A stretch of DNA of 64,000 bases, taken from Corticium candelabrum. Lineage: Eukaryota; Porifera; Homoscleromorpha; Homosclerophorida; Plakinidae. The notes below the pieces were generated by a model. That model saw nothing but the letters and a program-made list of their open reading frames with translations, searched no databases and was not told the origin of the DNA. This document shows, piece by piece, positions 17,176 to 30,900 of this stretch. The position numbers and the translations under genes are program-made. How positions within the stretch are numbered: position 1 is the first letter of the stretch; the number at the start of each line of letters is the position of its first letter. Where the stretch lies: positions 4,471,568 through 4,535,567 of the forward strand of contig NC_085100.1 of the NCBI RefSeq assembly GCF_963422355.1, in the 5' to 3' direction.

Positions 17176-18059
17176 TAGTTGACAAATGGATTACCAAAGT
17201 GATTTGTACATTCATCAAGCATGAAATGGCTGTAGAATAATTAGTGCTGAGTAGTCACGTTACTATATGTCTTGTTGTGGATTTCTTGTAGACATTGTCT
17301 TTTATTAGTCAAGTAATACAATACAAGTTTGATATTTGTCGGAAACTATGACTGAACTAAACTGTTTTGATGATGGATATGTTACGCTTTACCCTAGATG
17401 CAGAAGTCAGCTTAGTTAAGACTGTAGACGTATGTGTGTTGTCTATGTTCAGTTGGGATGCAGATGGATTTCTGCACCTAGTTGCCTTATGTGCTTTTGC
17501 ACAAAATTGCAGCTTATTTTTTGCACGTGCCAGTTGTAAGAGGGTTGCATGCTTGAGTGCTCCCACGCATAAGGTTTCCAAGTAGATGTTTGTCCAGTGA
17601 TTGAAGTGTGGTATTAATATTGCAGTTTAGTGGAAATGGACTCTGCATGAACAGACCACGAATTCTCTTCTATGAAGAGAATACCATTGCACATACAGAT
17701 TGTTTGAATGATATTGGAATAAATTGATGTCTTGTTATCATCGCATTGTTTATTATATCTCAAGAAACATATCGAAAACATACTGTATGCAGTGTTCTGA
17801 GGAAGTTGGGGACTACAGCTACATGCATTGCAGCATAGATTTTGTTATTACTGTAATGTGACAACAATTGTCATGGATATTGGTGATTCACGGTCCATTC
17901 AATGAATGTAAAAGTAGTCTTCCTTCAGTGAACTCAATTTAAAATCATGTGGAGAAGTGTCGTGATACAGACCTGATAGACCCTTCAGTAACAAGTATCT
18001 ACACGTTTCTGACGTCATTGGAAGTCTGTTCATCCGAAGTTTTGGAGAAATGGTCAAGT

Positions 18060-19370
18060 ACTTGATCAAGATTGGTACTTGGAATGTTAAATACTCAAGG
18101 GCTAGTGGAACAAACTTTCTTGCTGAAGAATTACGAAAAACTAACTGATCTGGCATTGTGTAGTGTGACTGAACGCACTTACCTGGAGCTGGTTCAATCC
18201 TTTTTTTCAGGCTCACTTACACAAGCTTCAAAAGGAGTGGGTTTGGTGTTCCTGTGCTGCATTGAAAGTCTGTGAAATCCTTCAACCTTATTGGAACAGC
18301 TAGTGTTATGAAAGTTGACTTTTTATGAATAGAGGCGTACTCCTGCAGTGCATGTTGTGATTGCTCATGGTCCACAGAACAGATTTGCAAAGAAGAGAAG
18401 GAGGTCTTTCACCAACAGATGGATGAAGTTAACTTAATGGACAAAACGGGATGTCTTACTGTTGTCTTGAGTGTCAATGCTTGAGTGGGAACACAGACAT
18501 TTGGTGTCTAATCAATGTAACTGGCAAGGTTGGATTGGCCACTTCAACCAGTGATAATGGCAAGAGATTATTGGATTTTGCTCAAGGTCATGATATGATA
18601 ATTACCAACACTGTGTTTCAACACAAACGTATATACGCAGCTTCTTGGTATCCACACCAAATACTCTTGCAAATTAAGTTTGAAAGACTATGTATATATG
18701 TATATTCTTTTCAGGCAGAAACTAGAGTAATGAGGAGCCATCATATTTAATCGATCACAAACCGGTAATAAGCACGTTGCTTTTACACCTTCAGAAATGT
18801 AAGCAAAGAGTTCAGATGCCAAGAGTTAATCGTCATGCTCTAGAAGATCCACTTGTATTGAAAATATATGGAGAGAGTTAATTGTTGCCACGGCTTCAAT
18901 CGGAGCTCTGCGTACATGCAGGTGCAGCAAATGTTGAAAGTATAAAATGGATGGAGTTTTAGTCAGCATTATAAGTACAGTAGATAATCAACTATCATCA
19001 GTTGCTCCAGCCATGGCAAATAGATACGGATTCTGTGCAGCTTGTTGAAAGAGAGTGAGTCTTAGCTTGCTTGGATGAGATCTCGCCACAACAGTATTAT
19101 AACCTCAGAAATAGATATGCACAACTACACTGTCAGGTCAAAGCAGCAGTGAAACAGTACAAACAAGACTGGCTACATGCCTGTACCACGGAGAGTTATA
19201 TAGACAACTTACGAAGTTTGATAGAATTGATCCCAGTCGATGTCCTTCTTCATCACCTGGACAGAAACTGGTAACAGAGGAAGAAACGCTGGATTGCTGG
19301 AAAAAAGACGTTTGGAATCAGTGCTGAATGTTGAGCACGTTACCAGTCTAAATAATGAATTTTCCTCCTC
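18060..19370 (+). mobile_element. LINE fragment: AP-endonuclease domain and start of RT linker (broken)
   Basis: Pieces in several frames match the endonuclease of non-LTR retrotransposons: IGTWNV near 18068, FLAEELRKTN near 18117, then TGKVGLATSTSDNGKRLLDF with MIITNTVFQHKR and ASWYPHQ (18520-18665), followed by the linker toward the RT (LVTEEETLDCWKKDVW near 19270). The GK-GL-DNG-RLLDF / ITNT-FQH pattern is typical of RTE/CR1-like LINEs. Stops and frameshifts show it is dead; no intact open frame exceeds 100 codons. Confidence 0.75.
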
Positions 19371-19944
19371 ATTCATACAACTCAGAATTTAAAACTGTAA
19401 ATGGTATGGTGTGCAACAGGAGATAACGGCATATATATAGTGGCATGGCAAATGTTTTGTTGGAACATATCAAGAAATTTAAAAAAATAGCACCTCGTCT
19501 TGATTTGGAAGCGCAGCGCTGGTTTCACTCTGGTAGAGGTAGAATGATTGACAGACCTGATCTGGGTATAATAACAATAATTTATTCTCTCACACCCAAA
19601 TAACGTACAGTTCCCCACTTAGGGGCAGACATAAACTACTAGTACACATGGACAAACTACATACACACCATGCACTATCATCCATTCACTACAACACATA
19701 CAAAGAAAAAAAAGGAAGACAACTAGATATCACAACTAAGTATACTCATCTCTATGTATTATATACTATTTCTTTAATTAAACCGTTTATATGTAGAGTA
19801 CAACAGCATCGATCACAAAGTCAACTTCTTCCACTGACTTCCATGATTGAGATGACTTCCTGGTAGCCAATGTGACATCCACAACCAAGCGTGATATTTG
19901 CTGTGAACAGCTCTGGATAGATAATAATTGCTGCCTCATCATCA

Positions 19945-20720
19945 ACTTGCTATAGCCTCGTCAAACCAATTTCCACTGTACCTCTCACAGACTTGGTATA
20001 TCCTATTCCCAGCCCTTTCCTAGTCACCCGCCTCCATGCAGAATCCACTAACTTGCAAACTTTTCTGGATTTCAAGTTCCACAAATGACTCCCATAACTA
20101 AGAACAGGTAGTAGTTGTCTCATCATCACCTGTCTCCAGATTTCTTCATCTCTACTCAAAGCGCCTATTCTCCCTATAACTGCATTCGCAGCACCATAGA
20201 ATTTTCCAATAAGCGCTTTAACAGATGCAGTAACATCCCTTTCTTCACTAAATAGACATCCCAAATGTATGAATTGGTGAGTCACAGGTACATTAATATC
20301 ACACAACTGCAGATGAGGGTCAGTAGCAATCAATTTTCGGGTAATCATTGAGACCGAACACTTCTGAACATTTGAATTTCATGGCGTTCTCCTCCACAAA
20401 CTGACCACATACATCCAGTCTGTAATCCATCCACAGTAGGCGCATGATATCGTCAGCATAAGCCAGTTCACAACATACCTACTTCCAACTTTTGCTCTTC
20501 TAGCGGTCTCCTTCAATTTACAAAACAGATCATCCAAGACAATATTAATATAAAGGTGACAGAACCCCCTGTCTAAGTCCATCTCTTACGCCAGTACTCT
20601 CAGATAATTCTCCACCCTATTTAATTAACTCTCAATGTCTGATCCTTAAACCAACACTCAATTAACTTCACCACAGCATACAGAAGATACGTAGTGTGAT
20701 ACTCGATTGTATGCTTTGGA
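19945..20720 (-). mobile_element. LINE fragment: reverse-transcriptase domain (broken)
   Basis: Read on the minus strand: [11 protein letters not shown] near 20700, FNIVLDDL-type motif near 20545, the catalytic ELAYADDIM near 20455, then HQFIHLGCLFSE, RIGALSRDEEIWRQ and LLPVLSYGSHLWN (20300-20070), the order expected from the RT palm to its C-terminal part. Frameshifts separate the pieces. It points toward the endonuclease fragment at 18060-19370, which is on the other strand. Confidence 0.78.
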
Positions 20721-20726
20721 CAGATC

Positions 20727-20730
<4 letters not shown>

Positions 20731-20784
<54 letters not shown>

Positions 20785-20811
20785 TATACATATATACATA
20801 TACATATATAC

Positions 20812-20881
<70 letters not shown>
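20731..20881. repeat. (AT)n tract, ~150 bp
   Basis: Almost pure AT/TA dinucleotides with some TACA interruptions, at the upstream edge of the minus-strand reverse-transcriptase remnant. The long open frames here are artefacts. Confidence 0.95.
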
Positions 20882-20884
<3 letters not shown>

Positions 20885-21360
20885 TGCACAAGCTAACATA
20901 TAGACAGACAATAATCAATAACTTCTTGAACAACATGAGAACATTCTGAACAACCATACATGTAACTTAATTTTGAACTCAAATTGATATTCACTTGTCT
21001 GCATTAATTAAATCCTCCCATTCTAACAAATTACTCTCTCAAAAAGCTTATAGACCGATGCCAACAGTAAATACCCAATAATTATCCGATCAGCAAATTA
21101 ATGTCTTTGTTCTTGTCCTTGATAATAGGAACCACAACATGGAGACTCCTTAGATTCTTTCAGTATTGAGGCAGATCATCGAAAAAGCTCTAGGGCATAT
21201 ATTAAACTCTGGTGTGCTTATAATTATGTGCTTCTTAGTTGTGTAAAGTCTAGCCTTTGATTCAGTTCAAACATGCCCTCTTTCAGTTATTGAGAAATCC
21301 TGGAGAAGAGGAAGTCTGTAGCCATGAATTATAGATCTCGTGCACAGAGTCACAGTGAGA

Positions 21361-21482
21361 TGCATGCAGAGTAGACAGTCTCTCCGCGCCTTCGTCATTT
21401 CCTGGATTGTCAATCCTCGCGGCGAGGATTGACAATCCAGGGAATGACGAAGGTGGGGAGAGACTGGCTCGAGTCTACATGC
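21361..21482. repeat. Near-perfect inverted repeat (hairpin), ~60-bp arms
   Basis: Left arm to 21420 reads ...CCTTCGTCATTTCCTGGATT GTCAATCCTCGC; the right arm from 21422 is its reverse complement with a few mismatches, with virtually no loop. Symmetry extends outward to TGCATGCAGAGTAGAC / GTCTACATGCAGAG. Could be a foldback MITE or a replication-generated palindrome. Confidence 0.85.
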
Positions 21483-21982
21483 AGAGCGGAAATGTACGCA
21501 GATGACGTGCATTTTAATTTGCTGTCTCTTTTTGGTGCATGTGTTGATGCTTTACACAAACGACGTGTCACGTGGGGAACATCGACAAGACAAAAGTCAT
21601 AACGGTGCGTGCGATCATTTCCATTGATACATACGTCATCATGCAGTTACAAAATTTTGATGAGTTTTTCATATCTAGATCTGGGCAATGTCATCCACAA
21701 ATCAAGGTGCATGTTCCAAAGAAATTGACAACTGGACTGCAAATGCAAGTACAACATTCAGCTACCGGCAAAAGAAGATTATAATACTTTTTGCCAAGAG
21801 GATTTTTTACAACGATCAACCTGAGACTTTTCAGAGCGCTGACCCTCCCAACTCTGTGCGAGATCTGGCCAGTTACTCATGAGAATATTCTATCTCAGTT
21901 CACTCACTAAAAGGACGCGAGTCGTCTTGTGGTGACGTCAGTAGAGGTTGATTTCAACTAGATTTGCTACTGTCTTTGTTCA

Positions 21983-24900
21983 ATGATGATTCTGTTGCGT
22001 AATTACAATTATAACCTGAAATTGTTTCATACCGTAGTCTTGACATTGTGTATTCACTGTTCTTCCTTTCGCGTTCTTCATCATGATGCTATTCGTCACA
22101 GCCAAGCTTCTCTTCCGGTCGGTATAGAAGAATTTGCAGTCAGAATGCCAAATGTTCAACCGCTTAGAGTAAGTTCTGCCGTTGAACAGAAATTTTAGAA
22201 GTAACTTTATGCACTTTTCTTGGTGCAGAAAGATGCCTACGTTTGCTCATCACACAAGGTTCCGCATTCTGACACGAAGAAGTACATTGGTGAGATACAC
22301 GACTTTGCACTTGTTGTTAGATGTGGACGAGGGAGTATCTAGTTGATTCTGTTGTACTTCAGTTGGCTATGTACCCCATGCGAGCGAGGCGACTGCCCAT
22401 CACATGCTGCTGTTTGGATGCACAGCACCTTACGCGAAAGGATGGTGGTTCGTTTGTTTGATTGTTTCTAAATTAGACGCTGGTATTAAACTTCTAGTTC
22501 TCCAGGAATTGCGGTGATATGGGAAGACCCTGTTCATCGAGATCTCCAATTTTGTTTGGTTGGGCAAAGAATGCTCCGGGAATTGTGATGCCACCTGGTG
22601 CATACAGTAGTTTCACCTGCACTCTTTTGTGCACTTGTGTAGTTGTGTTTTATGTGTTCAATTGCAGGTGTGGGTTTTGCTGTGGGTGGAGACACGGGGA
22701 TAAACTATTTTGTGTTGCAAATTCATTATGGACATGTTGATCCATTCAAGAAAGGTGGAACGGATAATTCTGGGTTGACGTTACGCTTGACTGAGAATAG
22801 GTAGTTGTACACATGCACATTTGTTTACAATTCAGCTTTTGATTGATATCTATTAGCATGCCAAACTTAGCAGCAATCTATCTCCTGTATGCTGGTAGTG
22901 CACATATCAAAGCTTACTCAAACAGTGAGTGGTTATCGATGTTGATGCTTGGTTTTGTATTATCAATGTGTTAAAACCCGACAGAGTCTACAGTTGAAAT
23001 TGCATGTCGATATCATGGACCTGCAATGCATCCGTTTGCATTTCGTGTTCACGCTCATACTTTGGGTGAGACAATTCTGTGTGAAGTGTTGTTTGTGTAT
23101 GTCTCACTTGGATGTATTTGAATTGTTAGGTAAGACAATATTGGCATACAGAGTTCGAGATAATCATTGGAGTAAGATAGCAGCTGGCAACCCACAGAAT
23201 CCACAGGTATAAGAAAAACTGCTATATGAAACATGAGGTCTGTTCATACTGTAGACACTGGATCTGGATCCGATCCCGATTTGTTGATTCCACACCTCAT
23301 CCACTCTTGCCCGATCTGGATCCAATTGTGATAGTCTCGATTCACATCCAGAGGTGGTTTCAATTCAGCTCAATCATTGATCCAGATTCGTTGAATTCAA
23401 TTCTATATTACGGGTGGGCATTGTGGGATACAAGTCACATGCATCAAAGAGACAACTGCTGTTGTGCCTGTTTGGGCACAAACTGTACCGAGCCAGTTTG
23501 ACTCGGTGTGTAGGCTTTCCACATACAAGAAAGAACACGTCCGCTATTTCTAAATACGTACATGCACATGTTATAGGCAATAGGGCAGGGATAACGGTCC
23601 AAGGGTGCAGTGTGGACTCACAATCTAGATCTGATTGTGATCCAATCACGATCGTCAGGATCTGGATTTGATCCAGATTAGTTTGTGGATTAGTGTGGAC
23701 AAGGCTATAGACAGCAGTAATGTGCAGTTTGTACATTGACCTAACTTTGTAAGGTTACGGATGTTTCCTTTAAGGTTTAAGGGTGGCAGTGAGTAATGTG
23801 TAAGATGTTTTATGAGTATGGCAGTAGAGTATTAATATTTAACACATAACACTATAAGCATAGTTTGTTATACAGTAGCTTTTCTTGTTTTCAACTATCT
23901 TAGAGGCTTGTAATAACTGGTCAGAAATATGAGGTCGTCACATGTAGAGGTATTGTGTCAGTGCCATTCTTAGATCATGGTTTGCTGTGCCATCTCAGGG
24001 TTTCTCACGGAAAAATTCTAGCATTAACTGTCAAATGGATATTAGTGATTGATTTTAATTATTAATTAGCATAGTCAATTTTGGGCAGAGGTTTGCAAGA
24101 ACAGTTAACTGTACACAAAGAACACGTTCATGCACTAACAAGCACTGACAAGGTGACTTGTAGTATCCTGTCTATATCCTGTGATGTTAATTAAACTTAT
24201 ATGATATCACAACTTCTAGATTATCACGAAATATGCCTATTGTGTTATTGAAGTAGTATATTGTGATACTGAAAGGTGCGAAATTCTCTGGCATTTAAGC
24301 ATACAGCACCACCCAGTTTTGTAGCAAGCTCATAAAATGTGAACAGGCCTAGCGCATGCTAATGGTGTGACGCTCTAACGTGCGTTAGCACAATAAAGCG
24401 CATTAAATAATCCGGGTCACTTCCGTGAAGCTTACATTCCCGTAAAGAAGTGACTGCCCGTTCTGTAAACCAAGCCGTGATGTAGTGAAACAGACGCAAA
24501 CCTTTACCAGATGAATAATAAATTAATGTTATTTAATCACCTACACCATAACCGGAAGTTTCAAGAAATCATCGACAGACAAAAGTACAAATTTCAAATA
24601 TTGCCCGGGCCATGGCCCGGGTAGTCTCTACGGCCCTGCCACCCCAGTACTCAAGGTTAGAGCATTGGGCGGTACTACATTACGTACAACACTCGTACTT
24701 GTCATTGCTGCTTCCTAGTACAGTACATTGTTGTGTCAGATGATATCACTGGCATAGGTATTTCAAAATTATAATCAAATTGTCAAATATTTATGTTTGT
24801 CAAAATGTGGTTTGAAGAAAATTATGAACCTTTTGGTGACAAAATATGTCATTTACAGTATTGAAGGAATTTGGATGAGCACAAAGTAACTAGTAAGTGA

Positions 24901-27900
24901 ACAATCATACAGTAACAAGCATGTAGCAGTAGCTTACTGGAAGATGTGTTATTTATCTCAGATTATCACTCTTGTTGTGATTGCATTTTAATTCTCTTTT
25001 TTGTATTGCATTACTAGGCATTTTATCCATTGAGCGGTGCTCCAGTCATTGAGGACAATGACACAATTGTCTGTTATTTCCATTCTGTTAAACATTCTTG
25101 ATTGTATTGCCTCGATTGCTTTTGCAGGCAGCACGGTGTGAATTTGATGCTTCTGATCGTGATCAAGACACACATATTGGGTTGTTATTGCATGTGGTTC
25201 AGCAGTATTTGAGTTATAATGAATTTGGTTTTTAGAGCTACTGGACACGATGAAATGTGCAACTTTTACATGATGTTTTATAGTGCAGCATCCGAGCTTA
25301 CAATCGATTTGTTTAAAGAATGTGGACATGATGGGAGGTTTGTATGGAGCAATTTCAATATGTCAGAGGCCGTAGGATATGATGACTTTCGAAGTACTTT
25401 GCCACCTTTGCCACAGAGTAGGAACCAGAGTGCTGTTGGATTAGAACCTTCTTCTAGTACAGTTTCAGTAACATCATCTGAAGAAGACATTGATTGGCAC
25501 ACAATTCATGGTTTGTTGTAGTTTTACGGTCACATGTATACATTGATATCATGGTTTTCATGATATGCATTTTTTAGTTTTAAACTAAGCTTCATCAAAA
25601 GTAATGCATTGGATAGAAATCACTAACCGTAGTACAGATGAGTGGCTCTCTGATGTTGCTTGTTTCTTGTTTTCTTTGTAATGTGTATGATATGTTATGT
25701 TATTGTTTAATATTTTTATTATTTCCTATCAAATGCATGTAGTATTTTGAGACAGGCAGTTCAATTATACTTTAAATTAAGAACTATTCTACTGATTAAT
25801 TTTATAATCATGTTGTTGTAGACAAAATACCCGCAACAGCAGAACCTGAGTTTGATGATACAGTGGCTGTTGAGGATTCTCATGTGAATGAGAATGATGT
25901 CGACAACGATGCAGAAGATGATGGTGATGATGATGGCAATAACCATGATGATGTTCAGTCTCATTTAGTTATGCAACTGTGGCCACATGGAGTGCAAGGC
26001 CCTGGACATGTTGCAATTCCATTTGGGGAATTGGGTCAAGTGAGTGGTGTAGATGTAAATGGTTCAGGAATGGTGTACGTCTTCCACAGAGGTCCACGTG
26101 TCTGGGACTATAAGTAACATGAATTTTTTCAGTGTTGTTCATCTGCATTATGTGATACACTGTGTTGCAGGTCTTTCAACTATAACAATGTCTTTATACA
26201 GAAATCAGAAGGTGCTATTGCTGTTCCTACTGTTCTGGTTCTTGATAGTGAAAATGGGAGCATCGTAGACAAATGGGGACAGAACAGGTGATTACTGTTG
26301 CAGGATTTGTTTTGTTCATATGTGTGTTTCCAAGGTAATAAAAATTATGATTGCTTTTTAGCTACCTGTGTTTGTTGATGTTACGGATCTTATGTTAATA
26401 ATATTAACAAATACATAAATAGATTGTAGGGTCTTGACATCTTGTGCAAGAAATGGGTTTTGTGTTAATTAATATAGTCTATGTTCAAATGTTGTCTAAG
26501 CAACCGGATTTTATTTTTGCGTATGATGCTGCATAGACTGTTGAAGTTATGGGACAGACGACCTGAAAATGAAAGGGCTGTGATATTGTTTGCAGGGTAG
26601 TTTATTACCTCAGGAAATTTGAGAACTGATAAGCAGGCTTTGTAAATTTGGTGATAAAGGTTAAGCAGATGAAATGACATTTGATGCGTAGAACATAAAC
26701 TACTTGAGGGCTCTGGGGAGTGTGTTTTGTGACACTCCATACCAACAAACAGGAAACTCAGTTACCTTTCTTTGTTTCAGCTATGAACCATAAAGAAACA
26801 GGACTTCGTAAAAGTCATGTGACTGAGTTAATAGCATGCTTTTAAGGGGCCTTGAACAGTCCTGTCTGCTTGGCTGTATACCTATCTTTGTGACTATGTT
26901 TGGAATGTGTCACTCTTAGGAATGTGTTATGCTTTCAGTCTGGTCAAAATAGTTTGGTCATTAAGCAGTATTTGTGTTTGGTTGTATGTGGCAACCACAG
27001 GCAATAAACAAACAGTCAATACAAATGACAAACTGTTGTTTGGAAAATATGAGGCAGTCGAACCTTGCTAATCTGAACAGCCCTGTGCCAAGCCTTGTTC
27101 AGATTAGTGAAGTTGTTTGGATTACCAAAAATTGCCAAAATGCTTAGCCTTGGAGGTCCAGACCTTATCTTGGACACCCAAACCATTAGCACATTTACAT
27201 ACTCTCTACGCTTGTCATGTTTTTGGTAAAGGACACTGCTGCAACGACTACATCTACTTCTAAATAATGTGACAGTCAAGATTTAAAGTGGTCAGATATG
27301 CAAATTTGCTTAACTAGATAACTGCAAGCCGGATCAGGCTGCCCAGTAGGATCTGGGTATGCCCTGCCAAAGGTATTTCAAATTAGCGAGGTTTGACTGC
27401 ACTCTTATTCATGTTTTTTTGCAAATCATAGGGTCTTGTTGGAAAGAACGATTGAAACATACTCGTATGCAACAGCCAATGCAAAGCAGTTGTTTTACTG
27501 ACTTAAGCCCGGTTCACAGTACGATGCTGGCACTGTACCATTCACAGTATTACGTCTGACGAGCGTCCATTGCACAAAGAACACACTGCGACAATGGTCT
27601 GGCGCTGCAAAGTAACCACGTGTGTACAATGTACTCGCGACAGACATGGACGACAACGTTTTGCTTTGGTTGCTGCTGCACCGTAGTCTCAAGCATTTTC
27701 TTTCATCCTTAGGGCCTTGTAGTCGGTTGACTGAACTTGCCAAATGAAGGGAAAACCACGCACAGACTCAATGAAAACTTTCATTGACAAATCAATGATA
27801 GGTGCCATGTGAAAGAATAGAATATCCTGGATACGTCCAGTTGCTTTGACTGACATTCGATTGGTTGAAAATGAGCACATGATGTCATCGGACTTTGGGT

Positions 27901-30900
27901 CACTTCTGGGTGGCACGCTCGAGTAGTACTTTTCTGTATTCCAGTGTCGTGGACGCTCGCCTAGCATCATGGATGCTCACCTAGCGCCATGCGAGCGTCG
28001 CGGACGCTGACATGTTCACAGTGTGACGCTGACGCTGGCTCATTGTCAGCGTCTAGGACGCTCGCAGGATGCTCGTGCTAGCGTCGTACTGTGAACCGGG
28101 CTTTACTGAGACTCTATGGGAACTTACTTAATGTTGGGGATAGCCAGCGGCGATTTCCATGTCCCTTATGTTTGAATCTCACCATTTGACAATGACAAAG
28201 TTTAACGTTGTTGCAGAATCTGTGGTCACTTGAAACAGCAGTTTAATGTTAACTAGATTGATTTTTAATTAGCACACTTGGAAGCTAAGGTTGGTTCACA
28301 ATTTGTCCACTCCTTCTGTCCAGCACGCACTGCCTTGCTCCGTGATCGATGTTTGTTGTTGAACACAAAGACGTTCATAAAGTGATGATATAGACAGTGC
28401 AGATTCTTTTGCACTGCGGTTGGTTTACGCAATAAGTAAAAATGACTGAAAGTCTTGGAAGGCTTTCATGCAGACCTCCACGCTACCTTAATTAAATACC
28501 CGAATTAATTCAGGATGCGCATGGGCAAACTTTTCGATTCCAGACCACATTGAAAGATGTCAACTCAAAGCAGTCTAACCGTCTAATAAGGTTCCTGCGC
28601 AATGTGTCTCCCGAACATTTAAAGGGTATCGCATAAAGCATCGCTTGGTATTAAGAATTGAGAAGATAAATAGATCAATATCCTAATCATCATTTAGAAA
28701 GCGTACGCAAGACCCTATCCCCTACCCTTCTAACGTGCGTTTGTACGCTCGTGAAAATGACGAAAATTGTGATCTACCCCTAAGTGGCATCTAAACTTAT
28801 GTAGTACTTTGTAACAAGTTCAGTGTTCTTGTCAGAATTCTCATAGCTGTGGAAGCTAGGGTGAAAGTTCAAACACTGCTTATGTTAATGAAAGGGATCT
28901 CTCTGTGGACAAACATCATACATACATTGGTATCCACTTCAGGTTTAGCACTAGCTTTGAGATATGGATAGCACAGTATCTATTTTATTGTTAATCGAGG
29001 CGGAGCCTCTGGTTATGGTCATAGGTCCTGTCGTGACTCCGCTATATAACTATTAAACTGTCTTGTGGGCGGGTTGATAGAGGGATGTGGGCAGTATTAT
29101 CTTCTCAGTGTAGACACATAGGTCCACTGTTACTCTATGGTTGTAATATAGTATGTGCTAAATTGTCAGGGGGGTGTCACCAATTATCCTTTCTAAACAA
29201 GTGTAGGTGCTTCATTGTGTTGTGGGTGTCATAGTTCATTTCTTCTTTGCTAGAGTGCTGATTTGCAAATACTGGTAGGCTAGTTGTGGTATGTGGTGTT
29301 TCCCCATACAGGAAACAGAGTGATTGCTAATGAATACAGCCAAAACATGCTTGAATGACATCAAAACAGCACGAAACTTAGCAAAAGTATAGTTCTAGTA
29401 CATTCAGACAGGTTCGAAGTTTCAAATAGTTCGTAAGTGTTGTTGAGTATGCATTTCTGCTGCACATTTCTGCTGCACAATACGTTTACGATTTCTCTCG
29501 CTTTACAAAAATTTAGGCTACACATGTTAATTAAACTTCTCCGGAAATGCAAGAGGGGTGCCACGCCCAAATAATTGCACCATTAACGGTTTTTAGTAAA
29601 TGCCAGTAAGTGTGCAGCAGCTGCATGTTCCATAACCTAAAAGCTAGCAGCCGAGGGTTTACCATTATAGTGTTGCTTCATTTATTTTATGTTTTGGCAT
29701 TTGTTGCCAATTTGTTTTCAGTTCTGTTGTGAAGTAGACATGGTGACTGCTCAGTGTTGTGGCATGTGACTTTACATATGCTGCAAGCAACAATAGCAAA
29801 CTTACATGCGAATAGTTACCATAATTTTTGGTAGAGACCACATCCTCTATCTTTCAACAGGCACCTAAATATGTTCAGCCTATAGTCAAGGGCGGTCTTT
29901 TATTCTTATAGCTGCTGGACCTTCTGAAGTACACGTGTGGTGGATTTCTTATGAACTCAGCACATGTGCATAGTCCAGATTCGGACATTGGTTTGATTAG
30001 AGTTTCTAGCTCTGGAGAGTACATTGTGCACAGTTAATTATAGTATTTTTAAAGTGTTGTCGTCTTTGTTTACACCTTTACAGTACAGAAATGCCTCTAA
30101 CAAAGTCTTGCAACTTTGTTTTAATAAGTTCTGTGATCTTGCAGTGTCAATTGGGATTTCCCTTGATGCACATAGCTGCGGTATTTATTTGAGGGCAGCC
30201 TTTATTTTATGTGTTTTTAGCTGCAACCTTTCTTCAAGGTGACCTTTTAATCAAGGGCAACCTACTCGATGAAATGTGGTGTACTTGTAATCTTAGCACT
30301 AAGTGTAGAATGTAATGGAAAATTTTCAGGCTTGCTTGTTGCATTGATATTGAAGATTTCACCATCAATGTTTATGCTGTCTGGAACAGCAGTGCCCAGT
30401 TTTGCAGTTCTAAATTGTTCATACAGTAGGTGACTGTGATTTGGTTTGCATGAATGATTTTATAAATCTTTCCCAGACAAATTTCTTTGTACATACACAT
30501 GCAGATAGTAAGAAACATGGAAATACTTTTGGGTTTGACTGAATTGTTAGGTGGAACACAGAGGGTGTACTGTGTGTATGTCTAATATTTATTTTATGCA
30601 AGGAAATAAGGGAAACATTGAATGAGGTATGACTGATGTATTAGACTGCTATTTCTTCTATGGTAATGACTACAGTGGTATTTAATGTTGCCACTTTACT
30701 AACTTGTAATACTTTACTGTCGATATGCTGAAATCAGTATAAAACAACAGTATATTTCAGTGTGTTTAGAATTGTCTGTGGTTATGTTTTTATAAAAGCT
30801 GCTTTCACATGTGCTTATTGTCACTGAAATATTTGCAGGTTCTATATGCCTCATGGTTTGACACTAGACAGTGCAGGCAACGTTTGGCTTACCGATGTTG

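Larger units (their letters stand above)
17176..21982. other. Intergenic, repeat-rich
   Basis: No host gene recognised between the RING gene stop and the PAM start. It holds two LINE fragments, an (AT)n tract and a long hairpin, each listed separately. The last ~480 bp (21500-21982) upstream of PAM is the likely PAM promoter, without a recognisable core motif. Confidence 0.6.

Noticed and set aside
20658..20957. Ile-Tyr repeat frames of 60-100 aa
   Set aside because: Translations of the (AT)n tract.
13808..24125. Possible second dispersed repeat (13808-13950 versus 23993-24125, sharing ATTGATTTT..ATTAGCA..TTTTGxGCAG)
   Set aside because: Similarity is limited to AT-rich stretches; I could not extend it to clear borders.
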